Source of the DNA: a virus
DNA: 30,830 bases
Direction: 5' to 3' (one strand)
Virus record (IMG/VR): IMGVR_UViG_3300032560_000944
Location: 1 to 30,830 of that record
The stretch's first letter is position 1; the number at the start of each line of letters is the position of its first letter. The notes under the pieces were generated by a model. That model did no database searches, was not told the origin of the DNA, and saw nothing but the letters and a program-made list of their open reading frames with translations. Positions 7,120-14,435 of this stretch are shown one piece after another. The position numbers and the translations under genes were made by a program.

Positions 7120-9388
7120 GTTGTTCAGTATCTACCGATTCTGCAGAATCAACTGTTAGCAAAGGTAATTTAGGACCTTTAGGAGTTGGAATCAGCACCA
7201 ATGCATCATCTGCAACAGTAATAGACAAAGTTCCACCGTTTTTCAAATCACCGAATAGCATCATTTTTGCTAGAGGACGTTTGATTTTTTTATCAATTAC
7301 ACGTTGTAATGGACGAGCACCCATTTTAGGATCGAATCCTTTGGCAATAAGCCAATTAGTACTTTCCTTATCTAGTTTGACCTTAATACCTTTATCTTTA
7401 ACTTGAGCACGTAACTCGTCTATAAATTTAACAACGATTTTAGTCATTGTTTCTTTAGCTAGTTTATTGAATGTAATAATACCATCTAAGCGATTACGGA
7501 ACTCAGGAGTGAAAAACTTCTTAAGATCCTTGTCACTGTAGTCTTTTTCTTGAGTACCAAATCCAATAGTGTTCTTTTCAGCATCTTGAGCACCAGCATT
7601 TGTAGTAAGAATAAGAATTAAGTTACGGCAATCTGCTTGTTTTCCATTTGAACCTGTAATAAAACCATTATCCATCATTTGTAGCAACACAGTTGATACA
7701 TCTGGATGTGATTTTTCTACTTCGTCAAACAACAATACAGCATTAGGATTCTCTTGAATCTGTGTAATCAACAAACCTGCGTTTTCTTCAAAGCCAACAT
7801 AACCTGGAGGGCTACCGATTAGCTTAGAGATGCTATGCTTCTCTTGATATTCACTCATATCAAAGCGTAACAACTTAACACCTAAGTGTTTAGCAAGTGA
7901 TTTAGCAGTTTCAGTCTTACCAGTTCCAGTTGGACCCATGAAAACAAATGAACCAATAGGGTTGTTCTCGGATTTAAGTCCGGCTTGTGCAACAATAATC
8001 TTATCAACAATTTCTGTTAGAGCAAGATCTTGACCATAAACTTCAGCTACAAGGTTATCTTGTAGAGTAGCAAGGTTGCTAGATTCAGTTTCCATGATTT
8101 TTTCTTCAGGCATTTGAATCATTTTAGCAAGTTCGTATTGAATTTCACGTTCGCCAATAACACGGTCATCTGCTAGTTTAAGATTAAAACGACTACATGC
8201 CACATCGATCAAATCGATTGCTTTGTCTGGTAGTTTTTTGTCTGTTTGATACTTAACTGACAATTTAACAGCCGCTTGAATTGCATCGTTGCGAATCTTA
8301 ACGTTGTGGAATGTTTCGTAGTACTTTTTAATACCTTGTAAAATACTAACAGACATTTCTTGTGTAGGCTCGTCAACAGTAATGCGTTGGAAACGACGCA
8401 TCAACGCACGATCCTTTTCAAAGTGCTTGCGATATTCTTCCCAAGTAGTACTTGCCACAACTTTAATGTTGCCTTTGCTTAGAGCAGGTTTCATCATATT
8501 AGCGAGATCGTTAGCAGAGTTGCTAGCAGATCCTGCGCCAGAGATCATGTGTGCCTCGTCGATGAACAGCACAGTCTTACCTTTCTTTTGTAGAGCTTTA
8601 ATAACATGCTTGAAGCGTTCTTCAAAGTCTCCGCGATATTTGCTACCAGCAAGCATAGCACTAATATCTAAACTGTATACTTTATAATCCTTAAGGAAAT
8701 CAGGAACAGCACCGTTCACGATGTTATAAGCAAGTCCTTCTGCAATAGCAGTCTTACCTACACCTGGATCTCCTACTAAAATAACATTGTTTTTACTGCG
8801 ACGACCTAATGCTAGTGCAATATTTTCTAGTTCGTCTATACGTCCAATAACAGGGTCTACTTTCTTTTTAGTAACCATGTCATTCAAGTTAGAAGTAAAT
8901 GCGGCCAATGCACGTTCGCCTTGGCTATCTGCCGGGCCATCTTCTTCTGCCGCTTCAACATTGTTATTAACAAAGTCGTTAAACTTATCTTTATCAATGT
9001 CGGATTTCTGAATGTAATATTGTGCCCAACTGCGTTTTTCGCCCATCATGGCTACAAAAATATCAGTAGGCTCTATGCGTTGACGCCCATTAAACAAGGT
9101 TTGTGTAAACGCACGATTAAGTACACGTTCAACTGCTTGTGTCTTTTTAGGTTTAACTACAACATCTTGTATGGTAATTTCTCCACACTTATTCTGTAAG
9201 TAGTCGGTTAATTCTTTTTTCAATTCGTCTGCGTTAGCACCGAAACTTTTTAAAGTACCGGCAAACCCATCTTCCATCAGCATAGCAAACAATAAATGTT
9301 CTATTGTTAAGTATTCGTGATGCAATTTTTTAGCAGTATCAATTGCTTGCTCAAATATTGCTTGTAAATTATCACTTGGTTCTACCAT
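7109..9388 (-). CDS. clpA: ClpA-type AAA+ unfoldase with ClpP-docking tripeptide
   Basis: 759 residues, the length of E. coli ClpA. Order: Clp N domain (residues about 5-140), AAA-1 with Walker A GDPGVGKT at 206-213 and Walker B VLFIDEAH around 273-280, then AAA-2 with GPTGTGKT at 485-492, a pore loop GYVGF at 529-533 and LLFDEVEKSHPD around 552-563. No ClpB coiled-coil middle domain lies between the two AAA modules. I608-G609-F610 sits where ClpA and ClpX have their ClpP-binding loop (IGL/IGF), followed by FTPEFRNRLD. ClpA unfolds proteins and threads them into ClpP. No clpP gene is seen here, so it would use host ClpP. The ribosome site is AAGGAAA and the gene overlaps def by 17 bases. Confidence 0.93.
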   Translation of the reverse strand: MVEPSDNLQAIFEQAIDTAKKLHHEYLTIEHLLFAMLMEDGFAGTLKSFGANADELKKELTDYLQNKCGEITIQDVVVKPKKTQAVERVLNRAFTQTLFNGRQRIEPTDIFVAMMGEKRSWAQYYIQKSDIDKDKFNDFVNNNVEAAEEDGPADSQGERALAAFTSNLNDMVTKKKVDPVIGRIDELENIALALGRRSKNNVILVGDPGVGKTAIAEGLAYNIVNGAVPDFLKDYKVYSLDISAMLAGSKYRGDFEERFKHVIKALQKKGKTVLFIDEAHMISGAGSASNSANDLANMMKPALSKGNIKVVASTTWEEYRKHFEKDRALMRRFQRITVDEPTQEMSVSILQGIKKYYETFHNVKIRNDAIQAAVKLSVKYQTDKKLPDKAIDLIDVACSRFNLKLADDRVIGEREIQYELAKMIQMPEEKIMETESSNLATLQDNLVAEVYGQDLALTEIVDKIIVAQAGLKSENNPIGSFVFMGPTGTGKTETAKSLAKHLGVKLLRFDMSEYQEKHSISKLIGSPPGYVGFEENAGLLITQIQENPNAVLLFDEVEKSHPDVSTVLLQMMDNGFITGSNGKQADCRNLILILTTNAGAQDAEKNTIGFGTQEKDYSDKDLKKFFTPEFRNRLDGIITFNKLAKETMTKIVVKFIDELRAQVKDKGIKVKLDKESTNWLIAKGFDPKMGARPLQRVIDKKIKRPLAKMMLFGDLKNGGTLSITVADDALVLIPTPKGPKLPLLTVDSAESVDTEQHVV

Positions 9389-9875
9389 TACGTTTCCTTT
9401 GTTTTTTAATTGCTAATGCTAACTTTAATGGACTAATCTTGTTTGTAAAACAAACTCCATTTAAATGATCCAATTCATGTTGGAAACATCTAGCGTCCAT
9501 GCCCTTTAATTCTATTATACACTTATTTCCGCTTCTGTCAAAGTATTCGGCAGTAAGTGAACTATATCTTTTTACCTTAAGCCATAATTCTGGAAAACTT
9601 AAACAGCCTTCCTCACCTTCTACTAGCGGTTGGTTATTGTCGACAATTAATATCCTAGGATTAAACATACAAAAAGGAACCTGCCCATCTAGATGAATAG
9701 CAAAAACTCTTTTTGTAATACCTACTTGATTAGCGGCAAGCCCACGACCGTTTGAAGTGATCATAGTTTGAACCATGTCTATTTCAAATTCTTTAGCATC
9801 TGGATCTTTTTCAAAATCCCACGGATCTGCAATTTGTTTTAAGACAGGATCATTGTCTTTTACTAAGTTCAGCAT
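9372..9875 (-). CDS. def: Peptide deformylase
   Basis: 167 residues, close to the bacterial norm. All three deformylase motifs are present: GRGLAANQVG at 43-52 (Q50), EEGCLSFP with metal ligand C91, and QHELDHLNG with H133, E134 and H137. It removes the formyl group from the N-terminal Met of new proteins, an Fe(II)-dependent reaction at the ribosome. Phage deformylases are known in cyanophages, where they are thought to help photosystem protein turnover. Here the gene overlaps dnaJ upstream by 26 bases and clpA downstream by 17, placing it in a protein-maturation operon. The C-terminal tail is very basic (KKQRKRNGRTK), which could aid ribosome binding. Confidence 0.95.
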   Translation of the reverse strand: MLNLVKDNDPVLKQIADPWDFEKDPDAKEFEIDMVQTMITSNGRGLAANQVGITKRVFAIHLDGQVPFCMFNPRILIVDNNQPLVEGEEGCLSFPELWLKVKRYSSLTAEYFDRSGNKCIIELKGMDARCFQHELDHLNGVCFTNKISPLKLALAIKKQRKRNGRTK

Positions 9876-10710
9876 CTAATTGTCGCAATCTTTCTATTAT
9901 TACTGGATCAACAATGGTAGGAGTTTTAATTTTAACAACTGAAATAAACCTTCCTTTACGGCCAGAGTTTACATTTGGGAATCCGTTTCCATGACTAGCA
10001 AATTCAGTACCAGTTTCAACACCGCCTCGTATCTCTAAATCTAACGTAGTACCTGCTAAGGTTTTGATTTTCTTTTTACAACCTATCATAGCTTCAATAG
10101 GACTGATTTCTACATTAGTATATACATCGTCTCCTCGACGGTCGTATGCAGGATCTGGGATGACTAAAATTGTAACATTGAGATTTCCACGAGACGCACC
10201 TTGCACACTATCGTCACCTAATCCAGGATATCGTATAGTATCGCCATGTGTAACACCTGCTGGTACATTAATAACTACATTTTGATTTCGGCCACTAGGC
10301 AAATTGTAATTTGCTTCTAGTTGTTTACCGTTAAACGAATCGATAAAACTAATAGAACATTGGATATTTAAATCACGATTTCTTCGTTGAGCTTGAGGAT
10401 GCATACGTCCAAATATGTCTCCGAATGGATGTCCTTGGCCAAAGCCTTGCCCAAACATATGGCCAAACGGGTCAAATCCGTCAGTGTGAAATCTAACTTG
10501 AGGACCATTGCCATACATACGTTGCTGATCGTATTCGGCTTTCTTTTGCGGATCGCTTAGGTTATCATAAGCGACTGATATATCTTTGAATTTGGCTTGA
10601 TCTCCACCCTTGTCTGGATGATGTTTATTAGCCAAGCTTCGGTATGCTTTTTTAATTTCGTCTGGGCTAGCATTTTCGCTAACACCTAGTGTTTGGTAAT
10701 AATCAATCAT
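9850..10710 (-). CDS. dnaJ: DnaJ/CbpA-type J-domain co-chaperone
   Basis: 286 residues. Residues 3-65 are a J domain with H31-P32-D33, which stimulates the ATPase of Hsp70 (DnaK). Residues about 68-115 are Gly/Phe-rich, followed by two substrate-binding beta domains. No CxxCxGxG zinc repeats are present, so it resembles CbpA (type II). No DnaK gene lies in the window, so it would recruit host DnaK. It is the first gene after a consensus sigma70 promoter and has GGAG about 12 bases before the ATG at 10710. The end overlaps def. T4 encodes a co-chaperonin (gp31), but a full J protein in a phage operon is less usual. Confidence 0.92.
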   Translation of the reverse strand: MIDYYQTLGVSENASPDEIKKAYRSLANKHHPDKGGDQAKFKDISVAYDNLSDPQKKAEYDQQRMYGNGPQVRFHTDGFDPFGHMFGQGFGQGHPFGDIFGRMHPQAQRRNRDLNIQCSISFIDSFNGKQLEANYNLPSGRNQNVVINVPAGVTHGDTIRYPGLGDDSVQGASRGNLNVTILVIPDPAYDRRGDDVYTNVEISPIEAMIGCKKKIKTLAGTTLDLEIRGGVETGTEFASHGNGFPNVNSGRKGRFISVVKIKTPTIVDPVIIERLRQLDAELSKRQ

Positions 10711-10739
10711 AGTCGTAAAAAAGCTCCATTAATATAGTA

Positions 10740-10768
10740 ATTATACTATCTTTAATGAAGCCTGTCAA
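10740..10768 (-). promoter_or_regulatory. Consensus sigma70 (early) promoter for dnaJ-def-clpA
   Basis: The minus strand has TTGACA (10763-10768), a 17-base spacer and TATAAT (10740-10745): perfect hexamers and spacing. Transcription would start near 10733, giving a leader of about 23 bases before dnaJ. It lies in the gap after the secreted-peptide gene. A host-recognised promoter of this strength points to early expression. Confidence 0.9.
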
Positions 10769-10776
10769 AGAATTGA

Positions 10777-10950
10777 TTACTTTTTCTTTGCTGGAGTGTC
10801 CGGTTTAGTACCTGCCATTGTAGTTCCATCAAATTTCTTATGGTGTTTTACTTCTTTTTTGACAGGCGCTTTAACTGCCTTTTTTTCAGCAGCCATTACT
10901 GGACTTGCCAAAACACAACTTGCTACTAAAATTGCTAATATTTTTTTCAT
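10777..10950 (-). CDS. Small secreted Lys-rich peptide with signal sequence
   Basis: 57 residues starting at ATG 10950, with AAGGAAA at a good distance upstream. Residues 1-20 form a signal peptide: MKK, a hydrophobic core and SPVMA|AE, an AxA-like signal peptidase I site. A lipobox reading (VASC at residues 9-12) is possible but less good. The mature part is short and basic (AEKKAVKAPVKKEVKHHKK), about 37 residues ending PDTPAKKK. A longer frame beginning at 11172 is an out-of-frame shadow of the holin repeats. Lying directly after the holin, it may act in the periplasm late in infection, for example on peptidoglycan or outer membrane; this is a guess. Confidence 0.65.
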   Translation of the reverse strand: MKKILAILVASCVLASPVMAAEKKAVKAPVKKEVKHHKKFDGTTMAGTKPDTPAKKK

Positions 10951-10960
10951 TTTGTTTTCC

Positions 10961-11569
10961 TTAGAGTTCTGGTTGGGGTGCTGCCGGAACCATCTTGTGC
11001 CCTTTAGAACTAATTGGCACAGCTGGCGCAGATGACATACTTGAACTAGCGTTGGTGTTATTTTCTGTAATGTTAATAACTGGCGCAGGCGCAGGTGTAA
11101 AACTTGGAGTGTTATTAAAGCTAGGAGTACTTCCAAAGCTAGGAGTACTTCCAAAGCTAGGAGTACTTCCATAACTTGATCCGCCGAAACTTGGTGCAGG
11201 AGGTCTGTTACCTACATTAATATTTGCTTGTGATCCGGGAGGAATATAAGTTGTTCCTGCGTTTGGACCAAAGTTACCAATGCCGCCACTTTCAGCACCA
11301 TTTAATTTTTCTTGTGTACGACCGTAAGCCGCAATACCTAATACTGCACCCATTGCCAAGTGAAATAATCCAGCGCCTTGCAATGTTAAAGGTTGCCACT
11401 GAGTATTAACGCCACCGTGGAAATATGCTTGTAACATACTCCAAAGTACAGGGGCCACCATAAAGTCAAACATACAAATACTCATGTACATCCAACCCAT
11501 CATTGGACGCCACTTACTGTTCATCCAGTCTTCTTTTTTTTGTTCGCTCTTGCTTACATGTTCTGACAT
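10961..11569 (-). CDS. Three-TM holin-like protein with repetitive Ser/Pro/Phe tail
   Basis: 202 residues starting after a strong AAAGGAG site. Residues 20-50 (KWRPMMGWMYMS, then CMFDFMVAP) match the three-TM holin type also known from gene transfer agents. Further hydrophobic stretches lie at about 40-50 and 64-83. Holins open the inner membrane so endolysin can reach the wall. The C-terminal part, from about residue 95, is unusual: Gly/Ser/Thr/Pro/Phe-rich and low complexity, with GSTPSF three times, ending in a short basic/Pro-rich tail. The gene lies next to spanin and endolysin genes, which supports the call. A late promoter octamer lies 28 bases upstream. Confidence 0.8.
   Translation of the reverse strand: MSEHVSKSEQKKEDWMNSKWRPMMGWMYMSICMFDFMVAPVLWSMLQAYFHGGVNTQWQPLTLQGAGLFHLAMGAVLGIAAYGRTQEKLNGAESGGIGNFGPNAGTTYIPPGSQANINVGNRPPAPSFGGSSYGSTPSFGSTPSFGSTPSFNNTPSFTPAPAPVINITENNTNASSSMSSAPAVPISSKGHKMVPAAPQPEL
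11117..11170 (-). repeat. Three perfect 18-bp tandem repeats in the holin gene
   Basis: Units at 11117-11134, 11135-11152 and 11153-11170 are identical and each encodes six residues of the Ser-Thr-Pro-Ser-Phe-Gly type. A degenerate copy adjoins on the low side. Identical units suggest recent slippage or unequal exchange, so copy number may vary among relatives. Confidence 0.9.
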
Positions 11570-11596
11570 TTCCGCTCCTTTGTCAATTATGTATGT

Positions 11597-11604
11597 ATTT
11601 ATTT
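11597..11604 (-). promoter_or_regulatory. T4-type late promoter octamer AATAAATA
   Basis: The minus strand reads AATAAATA 28 bases before the holin ATG at 11569. It covers the stop codon of the outer-membrane spanin gene and lies mostly in the short gap. Late expression suits a holin. Confidence 0.5.
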
Positions 11605-11871
11605 GATACTATTGAATATCTTCTGTTGGGCGTTGTACCATTCTATCCAGTCGTCTACAGTACCTTTACACACATAATACTGTCCGTAATTAGTAGTAAT
11701 TACATTCAGTGCATCGCTTAGTTTAGTGGTGTTAGGATCAACTTCTGCTAAGTCTGGGCATGGTGTTTTTAAACTTGCAGGTGCTTCGGGAAACGTTTCA
11801 GTAACATGAGTCATGTTATTAGATGCACATGCAGAAAGAATCACTGACAAAAATATAACTAGTTTCTTCAT
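11599..11871 (-). CDS. Outer-membrane spanin-like lipoprotein (Rz1 type)
   Basis: 90 residues. A short signal peptide ends in L12-S-A-C15, a lipobox that would attach lipid to Cys15. The mature part is Pro-containing near its start (FPEAPASLKTPCPD) and ends NYGQYYVCKGTVDDWIEWYNAQQKIF, with two Cys that could form a disulfide. It overlaps the upstream inner-membrane spanin by ATGA. With the coiled-coil partner it would span the periplasm and fuse the two membranes in the last step of lysis of a Gram-negative cell. The pair is overlapping end to start, not nested. The role rests on lipobox, size and context. Confidence 0.75.
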   Translation of the reverse strand: MKKLVIFLSVILSACASNNMTHVTETFPEAPASLKTPCPDLAEVDPNTTKLSDALNVITTNYGQYYVCKGTVDDWIEWYNAQQKIFNSIK

Positions 11872-12350
11872 TTTGATTCTCCGGTAACTGTAACAGCCCC
11901 AGTTTTAAAAGGATTCTTAGCTGAACTGTTTAAAATACCAATTGCTTCAGGATCCATTTTACAATCTGCATCTATTTTCTTTTCAACTTCTTTAATACGC
12001 TCTTTGTAAACTATTTGTACATCGTGTACTATTTTAGCTTGATTAGCTGATTTTTTATCAAGTGCGGCATTTGCATCTGTACTAGCTTGTTTTGCCACTG
12101 CAAGTTGTTGTTTTAATTCTTCTGCTTGTTCTTTATAAATTGCAGTTACACCACTACCGCCAAATAAGAAGATACCTGCAAATGTAATTAATAAACCAAC
12201 AGGTTTGATAAAAAACGTATAAGGTTTAAATGTGGGAATGTGACTTAGTATTCCTGCAAAGAAATACATAGCAAGCCCGGCACCTGCTACAGCCGGCCAT
12301 ATCCAGTTAGGTAAATCACCGACTAGCTGTTCAAATATCCAAGTAAGCAT
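11868..12350 (-). CDS. Inner-membrane spanin-like protein (Rz type)
   Basis: 160 residues. Two hydrophobic segments (about 16-35 and 48-66) are followed by a long Lys/Glu/Gln/Ala helix (about 72-130) that should form a coiled coil, then IDADCKMDPEAIGILN near the end. Classical Rz proteins have one N-terminal anchor, so two segments are somewhat unusual. The start overlaps the endolysin stop as TAATG and the stop overlaps the lipoprotein start, which fits a coordinated lysis cassette. The single Cys near residue 131 could take part in dimer formation. Identity as a spanin is inferred from topology, coiled coil and neighbours. Confidence 0.7.
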   Translation of the reverse strand: MLTWIFEQLVGDLPNWIWPAVAGAGLAMYFFAGILSHIPTFKPYTFFIKPVGLLITFAGIFLFGGSGVTAIYKEQAEELKQQLAVAKQASTDANAALDKKSANQAKIVHDVQIVYKERIKEVEKKIDADCKMDPEAIGILNSSAKNPFKTGAVTVTGESK

Positions 12351-12982
12351 TATCCGCCCAATATTTGTAATGCGTTTCGATAGTGTTGAGTACGTTCTTC
12401 TAAGCCTAGTGTACCACCATTAATTTTTTTAGTCATAGCTAAAATGTCTTGCGCATCTGCTAGTTCGTTAAGATTGTTATTTTCCCAAAACCAGCAAGCA
12501 CTTTGTATAGCACCTTCGAAAGTTCCTAAAAATTCCGGAACATCATCTAATGGAGTGTCGATACTTTCGGCAAAACGATTATAATTATCTTTTCCGGTAA
12601 TTTGAATTAATCCGCGACCACAAAACTTCCATCCATCTCCAGATGCTTCTGGACCATTGCCCATACGTCCTGCATACGCTCTGTTAGCAATACGCTCTGG
12701 ATTGTGAGCATATTGGTTAGCTACTTCCATATTAGGAAAATGACTTGGCCAAATTTTAACTAATGTTTCTGGACGATAGTTTAAATTTTCTACTAGTGCT
12801 TTGTATCCTGCACTTTCTACCATGGTTTGTCCTAAAAATGCCGCAACACGTGGAACGGTATTAATATCGTAATCAGGCAAAATTTTGCACAATGCTTCAT
12901 ACCAGTGTTGACTGTATGGATTGTTTTGTAAAATTGCTGTTAGTTTGTCTTGTGTAAAGTCGAAATTGAATGAGTCTGCCAT
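12350..12982 (-). CDS. GH19-family endolysin (chitinase-like lysozyme)
   Basis: 210 residues, the length of single-domain phage GH19 endolysins. FLGQTMVESAGYK carries the likely catalytic acid E56; E65 in ALVENLNYR is the likely second acidic residue. GRGLIQITGKDNYNRF and NGGTLGLEERTQHYRNAL are family landmarks of the substrate cleft. GH19 endolysins cut the beta-1,4 bond of peptidoglycan glycan. There is no signal peptide or SAR-like anchor, so release depends on the holin. The start overlaps the previous stop as TAATG, with AAGGAAA upstream. It leads the lysis block of endolysin, two spanins and holin. Confidence 0.93.
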   Translation of the reverse strand: MADSFNFDFTQDKLTAILQNNPYSQHWYEALCKILPDYDINTVPRVAAFLGQTMVESAGYKALVENLNYRPETLVKIWPSHFPNMEVANQYAHNPERIANRAYAGRMGNGPEASGDGWKFCGRGLIQITGKDNYNRFAESIDTPLDDVPEFLGTFEGAIQSACWFWENNNLNELADAQDILAMTKKINGGTLGLEERTQHYRNALQILGG

Positions 12983-13716
12983 TAGGATTTCCTTTTTAGT
13001 ACAACGGCCCAGTCATTATTTTCAAATATAAACATATCGCTAATTTTATTAATATTATAATTACCGATAACTTTTGTTAAAAACATAACTTCAGCCATGT
13101 CTTTACTTTCTAATATGATTGGACCTTTGATTGTGTCGTATACATCTTTCTTATTACCACTATTTATAATGTCAAATGTTACAGTTCCACTATAAATTCT
13201 GCTAAATGAAATAGATTCATCTAACAATTCAATACTGTCTGCATAGCTACGTTTAAAAAATTCAGAAAAATTATTTAAATTATTTTCTGAAGTTGCAATT
13301 TTATACGCATTTTTATCAGCTGGTACTGTAGCAGATAAATTTTCTAAAGTAGCTTCTTCGCTTTTAAAATTTTTAAAATAACGGAAACGTAAAGAATCTA
13401 ATCCTGTTACTTTTTTAACGCCTTCTACTATTTCAAATATTTGTTCTGCAAGGTGTCTGCCACGTTCTATTTCAACGTATACACGATACTTGCCATCATC
13501 TAATTCGCCTTCGGTACAATCTGCATCTAGTACAAAATTGTAACCCATCTCGATAAAATTTTCTAAATCTTTCGCAGGATCCTCAGAGTCAACAGTAAAA
13601 CTTAATACACAAACGTCTTCGTCATCGCCTACTTTACTTTTAAAATTATCAATTTCAAAAACTTTTTTAACTAGGTCGCGGAGGTCGTCGGGTCGTAGAC
13701 TTTCTGCTATTTTCAT
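12982..13716 (-). CDS. Conserved phage protein of unknown function
   Basis: 244 residues, acidic. The start overlaps the previous stop as ATGA with GGAG upstream. The N-terminal half has VKKVFEIDNFKSKVGDDEDV, NFIEMGYNFVLDADCTEGELDDGKYRVYVEIERG and LRFRYFKNFKSEEATLENL; the C-terminal half is poorly distinctive. I recall close relatives of the first part in aquatic T4-like phages, always with the next-upstream gene type nearby, but no function. The N-terminal part could be a small alpha/beta domain. Position between phoH and the lysis genes gives no clear hint. A late promoter-like octamer and a 9-bp inverted repeat fall inside the gene. Confidence 0.6.
   Translation of the reverse strand: MKIAESLRPDDLRDLVKKVFEIDNFKSKVGDDEDVCVLSFTVDSEDPAKDLENFIEMGYNFVLDADCTEGELDDGKYRVYVEIERGRHLAEQIFEIVEGVKKVTGLDSLRFRYFKNFKSEEATLENLSATVPADKNAYKIATSENNLNNFSEFFKRSYADSIELLDESISFSRIYSGTVTFDIINSGNKKDVYDTIKGPIILESKDMAEVMFLTKVIGNYNINKISDMFIFENNDWAVVLKRKS
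13161..13168 (-). promoter_or_regulatory. Possible internal late promoter, perfect TATAAATA
   Basis: The minus strand reads the exact T4 late consensus TATAAATA, about 179 bases before the endolysin start. It lies inside a coding region of AT-rich DNA, so chance is a real alternative. If used, it would let the lysis cassette be expressed late on its own. Confidence 0.3.
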
Positions 13717-14282
13717 ACTGGTGCTCCTTCACCGCCGCCTGTTCCTGCTGCCGGTGCTCCTGGTGCTCCAGGAGCTGGTGCCGCCGCTGGTGCCGGTGCT
13801 CCTGGTGGAGGTGTTCCGCCGCTTGGTGCGCTTGCAGGTTCTTTATTTTCGTTCTTTAATTTATCCATGTAACCTTTATATACATCGAATGCCACTTTCT
13901 TAGGCATAGTAATTTCTACGATCCATATAGGTTTGCGATCTAGTTTACCCTTTTTGCTATTAGGGCGAATATCTTCTTTAGTACGAATCTTGCGTGGTTC
14001 TAACAAATGGCTTTTTTGATAAGTTACTTTACAGCCTAATTCTGTTAAACGCTTTGCGGCAACTGGGTTAGGCATTTTATTATTTTCCCACATAAACCCA
14101 GCTGTAATCCAATGACGATCAACTTTAGGACCGTATGCTAGCTCACCATCTTCCCAGTTTTCGTAGACATACATGTCCATCTCTTCAAAAACTCGTTCAA
14201 AATCCTTCAAAACAGCAAGGCTACTGTTGTTTTCATATAGATCTTCAATGTTGCGTATAACGTCTAATATATCGTGGTGCAT
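13713..14282 (-). CDS. Conserved phage protein with Pro/Ala/Gly-rich C-terminus
   Basis: 189 residues. The first 140 are globular, with LAVLKDFERVFEEMDMYVYEN, WITAGFMWENNKMPNP, KSHLLEPRKIRTKEDIRP and RKPIWIVEITMPKKVAFD; I recall relatives in aquatic T4-like phages without known function. The last 45 residues are Pro/Ala/Gly-rich (such as GGTPPPGAPAPAAAP) and likely disordered. The ribosome site AGAGGAACC precedes ATG 14282, and a weak late-like octamer GCTAAATA lies 19 bases upstream. It is the first gene of the leftward run that leads to the lysis cassette, divergent from phoH. Confidence 0.6.
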   Translation of the reverse strand: MHHDILDVIRNIEDLYENNSSLAVLKDFERVFEEMDMYVYENWEDGELAYGPKVDRHWITAGFMWENNKMPNPVAAKRLTELGCKVTYQKSHLLEPRKIRTKEDIRPNSKKGKLDRKPIWIVEITMPKKVAFDVYKGYMDKLKNENKEPASAPSGGTPPPGAPAPAAAPAPGAPGAPAAGTGGGEGAPV

Positions 14283-14300
14283 AGCGGTTCCTCTATAGTT

Positions 14301-14308
14301 TATTTAGC
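14301..14308 (-). promoter_or_regulatory. Weak late-promoter-like octamer GCTAAATA
   Basis: The minus strand reads GCTAAATA, keeping the TAAATA core but not the first two bases of the T4 consensus. It lies 19 bases before the ATG at 14282, in the divergent gap with phoH. No good sigma70 promoter for this gene was seen. Confidence 0.3.
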
Positions 14309-14364
14309 TGGTTTGAAATCATAACATAACACTTTATTATTTTGCGTATTCGTTAAATAATAGT

Positions 14365-14426
14365 GTAGGACCTCTGTAGTTATCAAAGGCGGTCACTACA
14401 AGTCCTACTTTAACAGTAAAGTAGGA
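14365..14426 (+). promoter_or_regulatory. phoH leader with two mutually exclusive hairpins over the ribosome site
   Basis: Structure 1 pairs 14365-14371 (GTAGGAC) with 14402-14408 (GTCCTAC), and inside it 14375-14380 (TGTAGT) with 14395-14400 (ACTACA), 13 pairs in all. Structure 2 pairs 14403-14411 with 14418-14426 (9 pairs, six-base loop) and buries the GGAG at 14424-14427 that serves the ATG at 14436. Both need 14403-14408, so they exclude each other. A TAAATA element at 14354-14359 (GTTAAATA) could start transcription near 14365. All pairings are read directly; regulation is inferred. Confidence 0.55.
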
Positions 14427-14435
14427 GCAACTTTA

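Noticed and set aside
10951-11172. N-terminal extension of the secreted-peptide frame up to 11172, with Leu/Ala/Val repeats
   Set aside because: It is the out-of-frame reading of the holin's 18-bp repeats. The ATG at 10950 has a good ribosome site and begins a clean signal peptide.
13261-13291. 9-bp inverted repeat (TTCAGAAAA / TTTTCTGAA) with a 13-base AT-rich loop
   Set aside because: It lies inside a coding region of AT-rich codons for Asn, Phe, Ser and Glu and has no clear regulatory position; chance is the simplest explanation.
14312-14340. Weak TTGAAA-17-ATTATT promoter for phoH on the plus strand
   Set aside because: The -10 hexamer is poor; the GTTAAATA element nearer the gene is at least as likely, so no sigma70 promoter is called.
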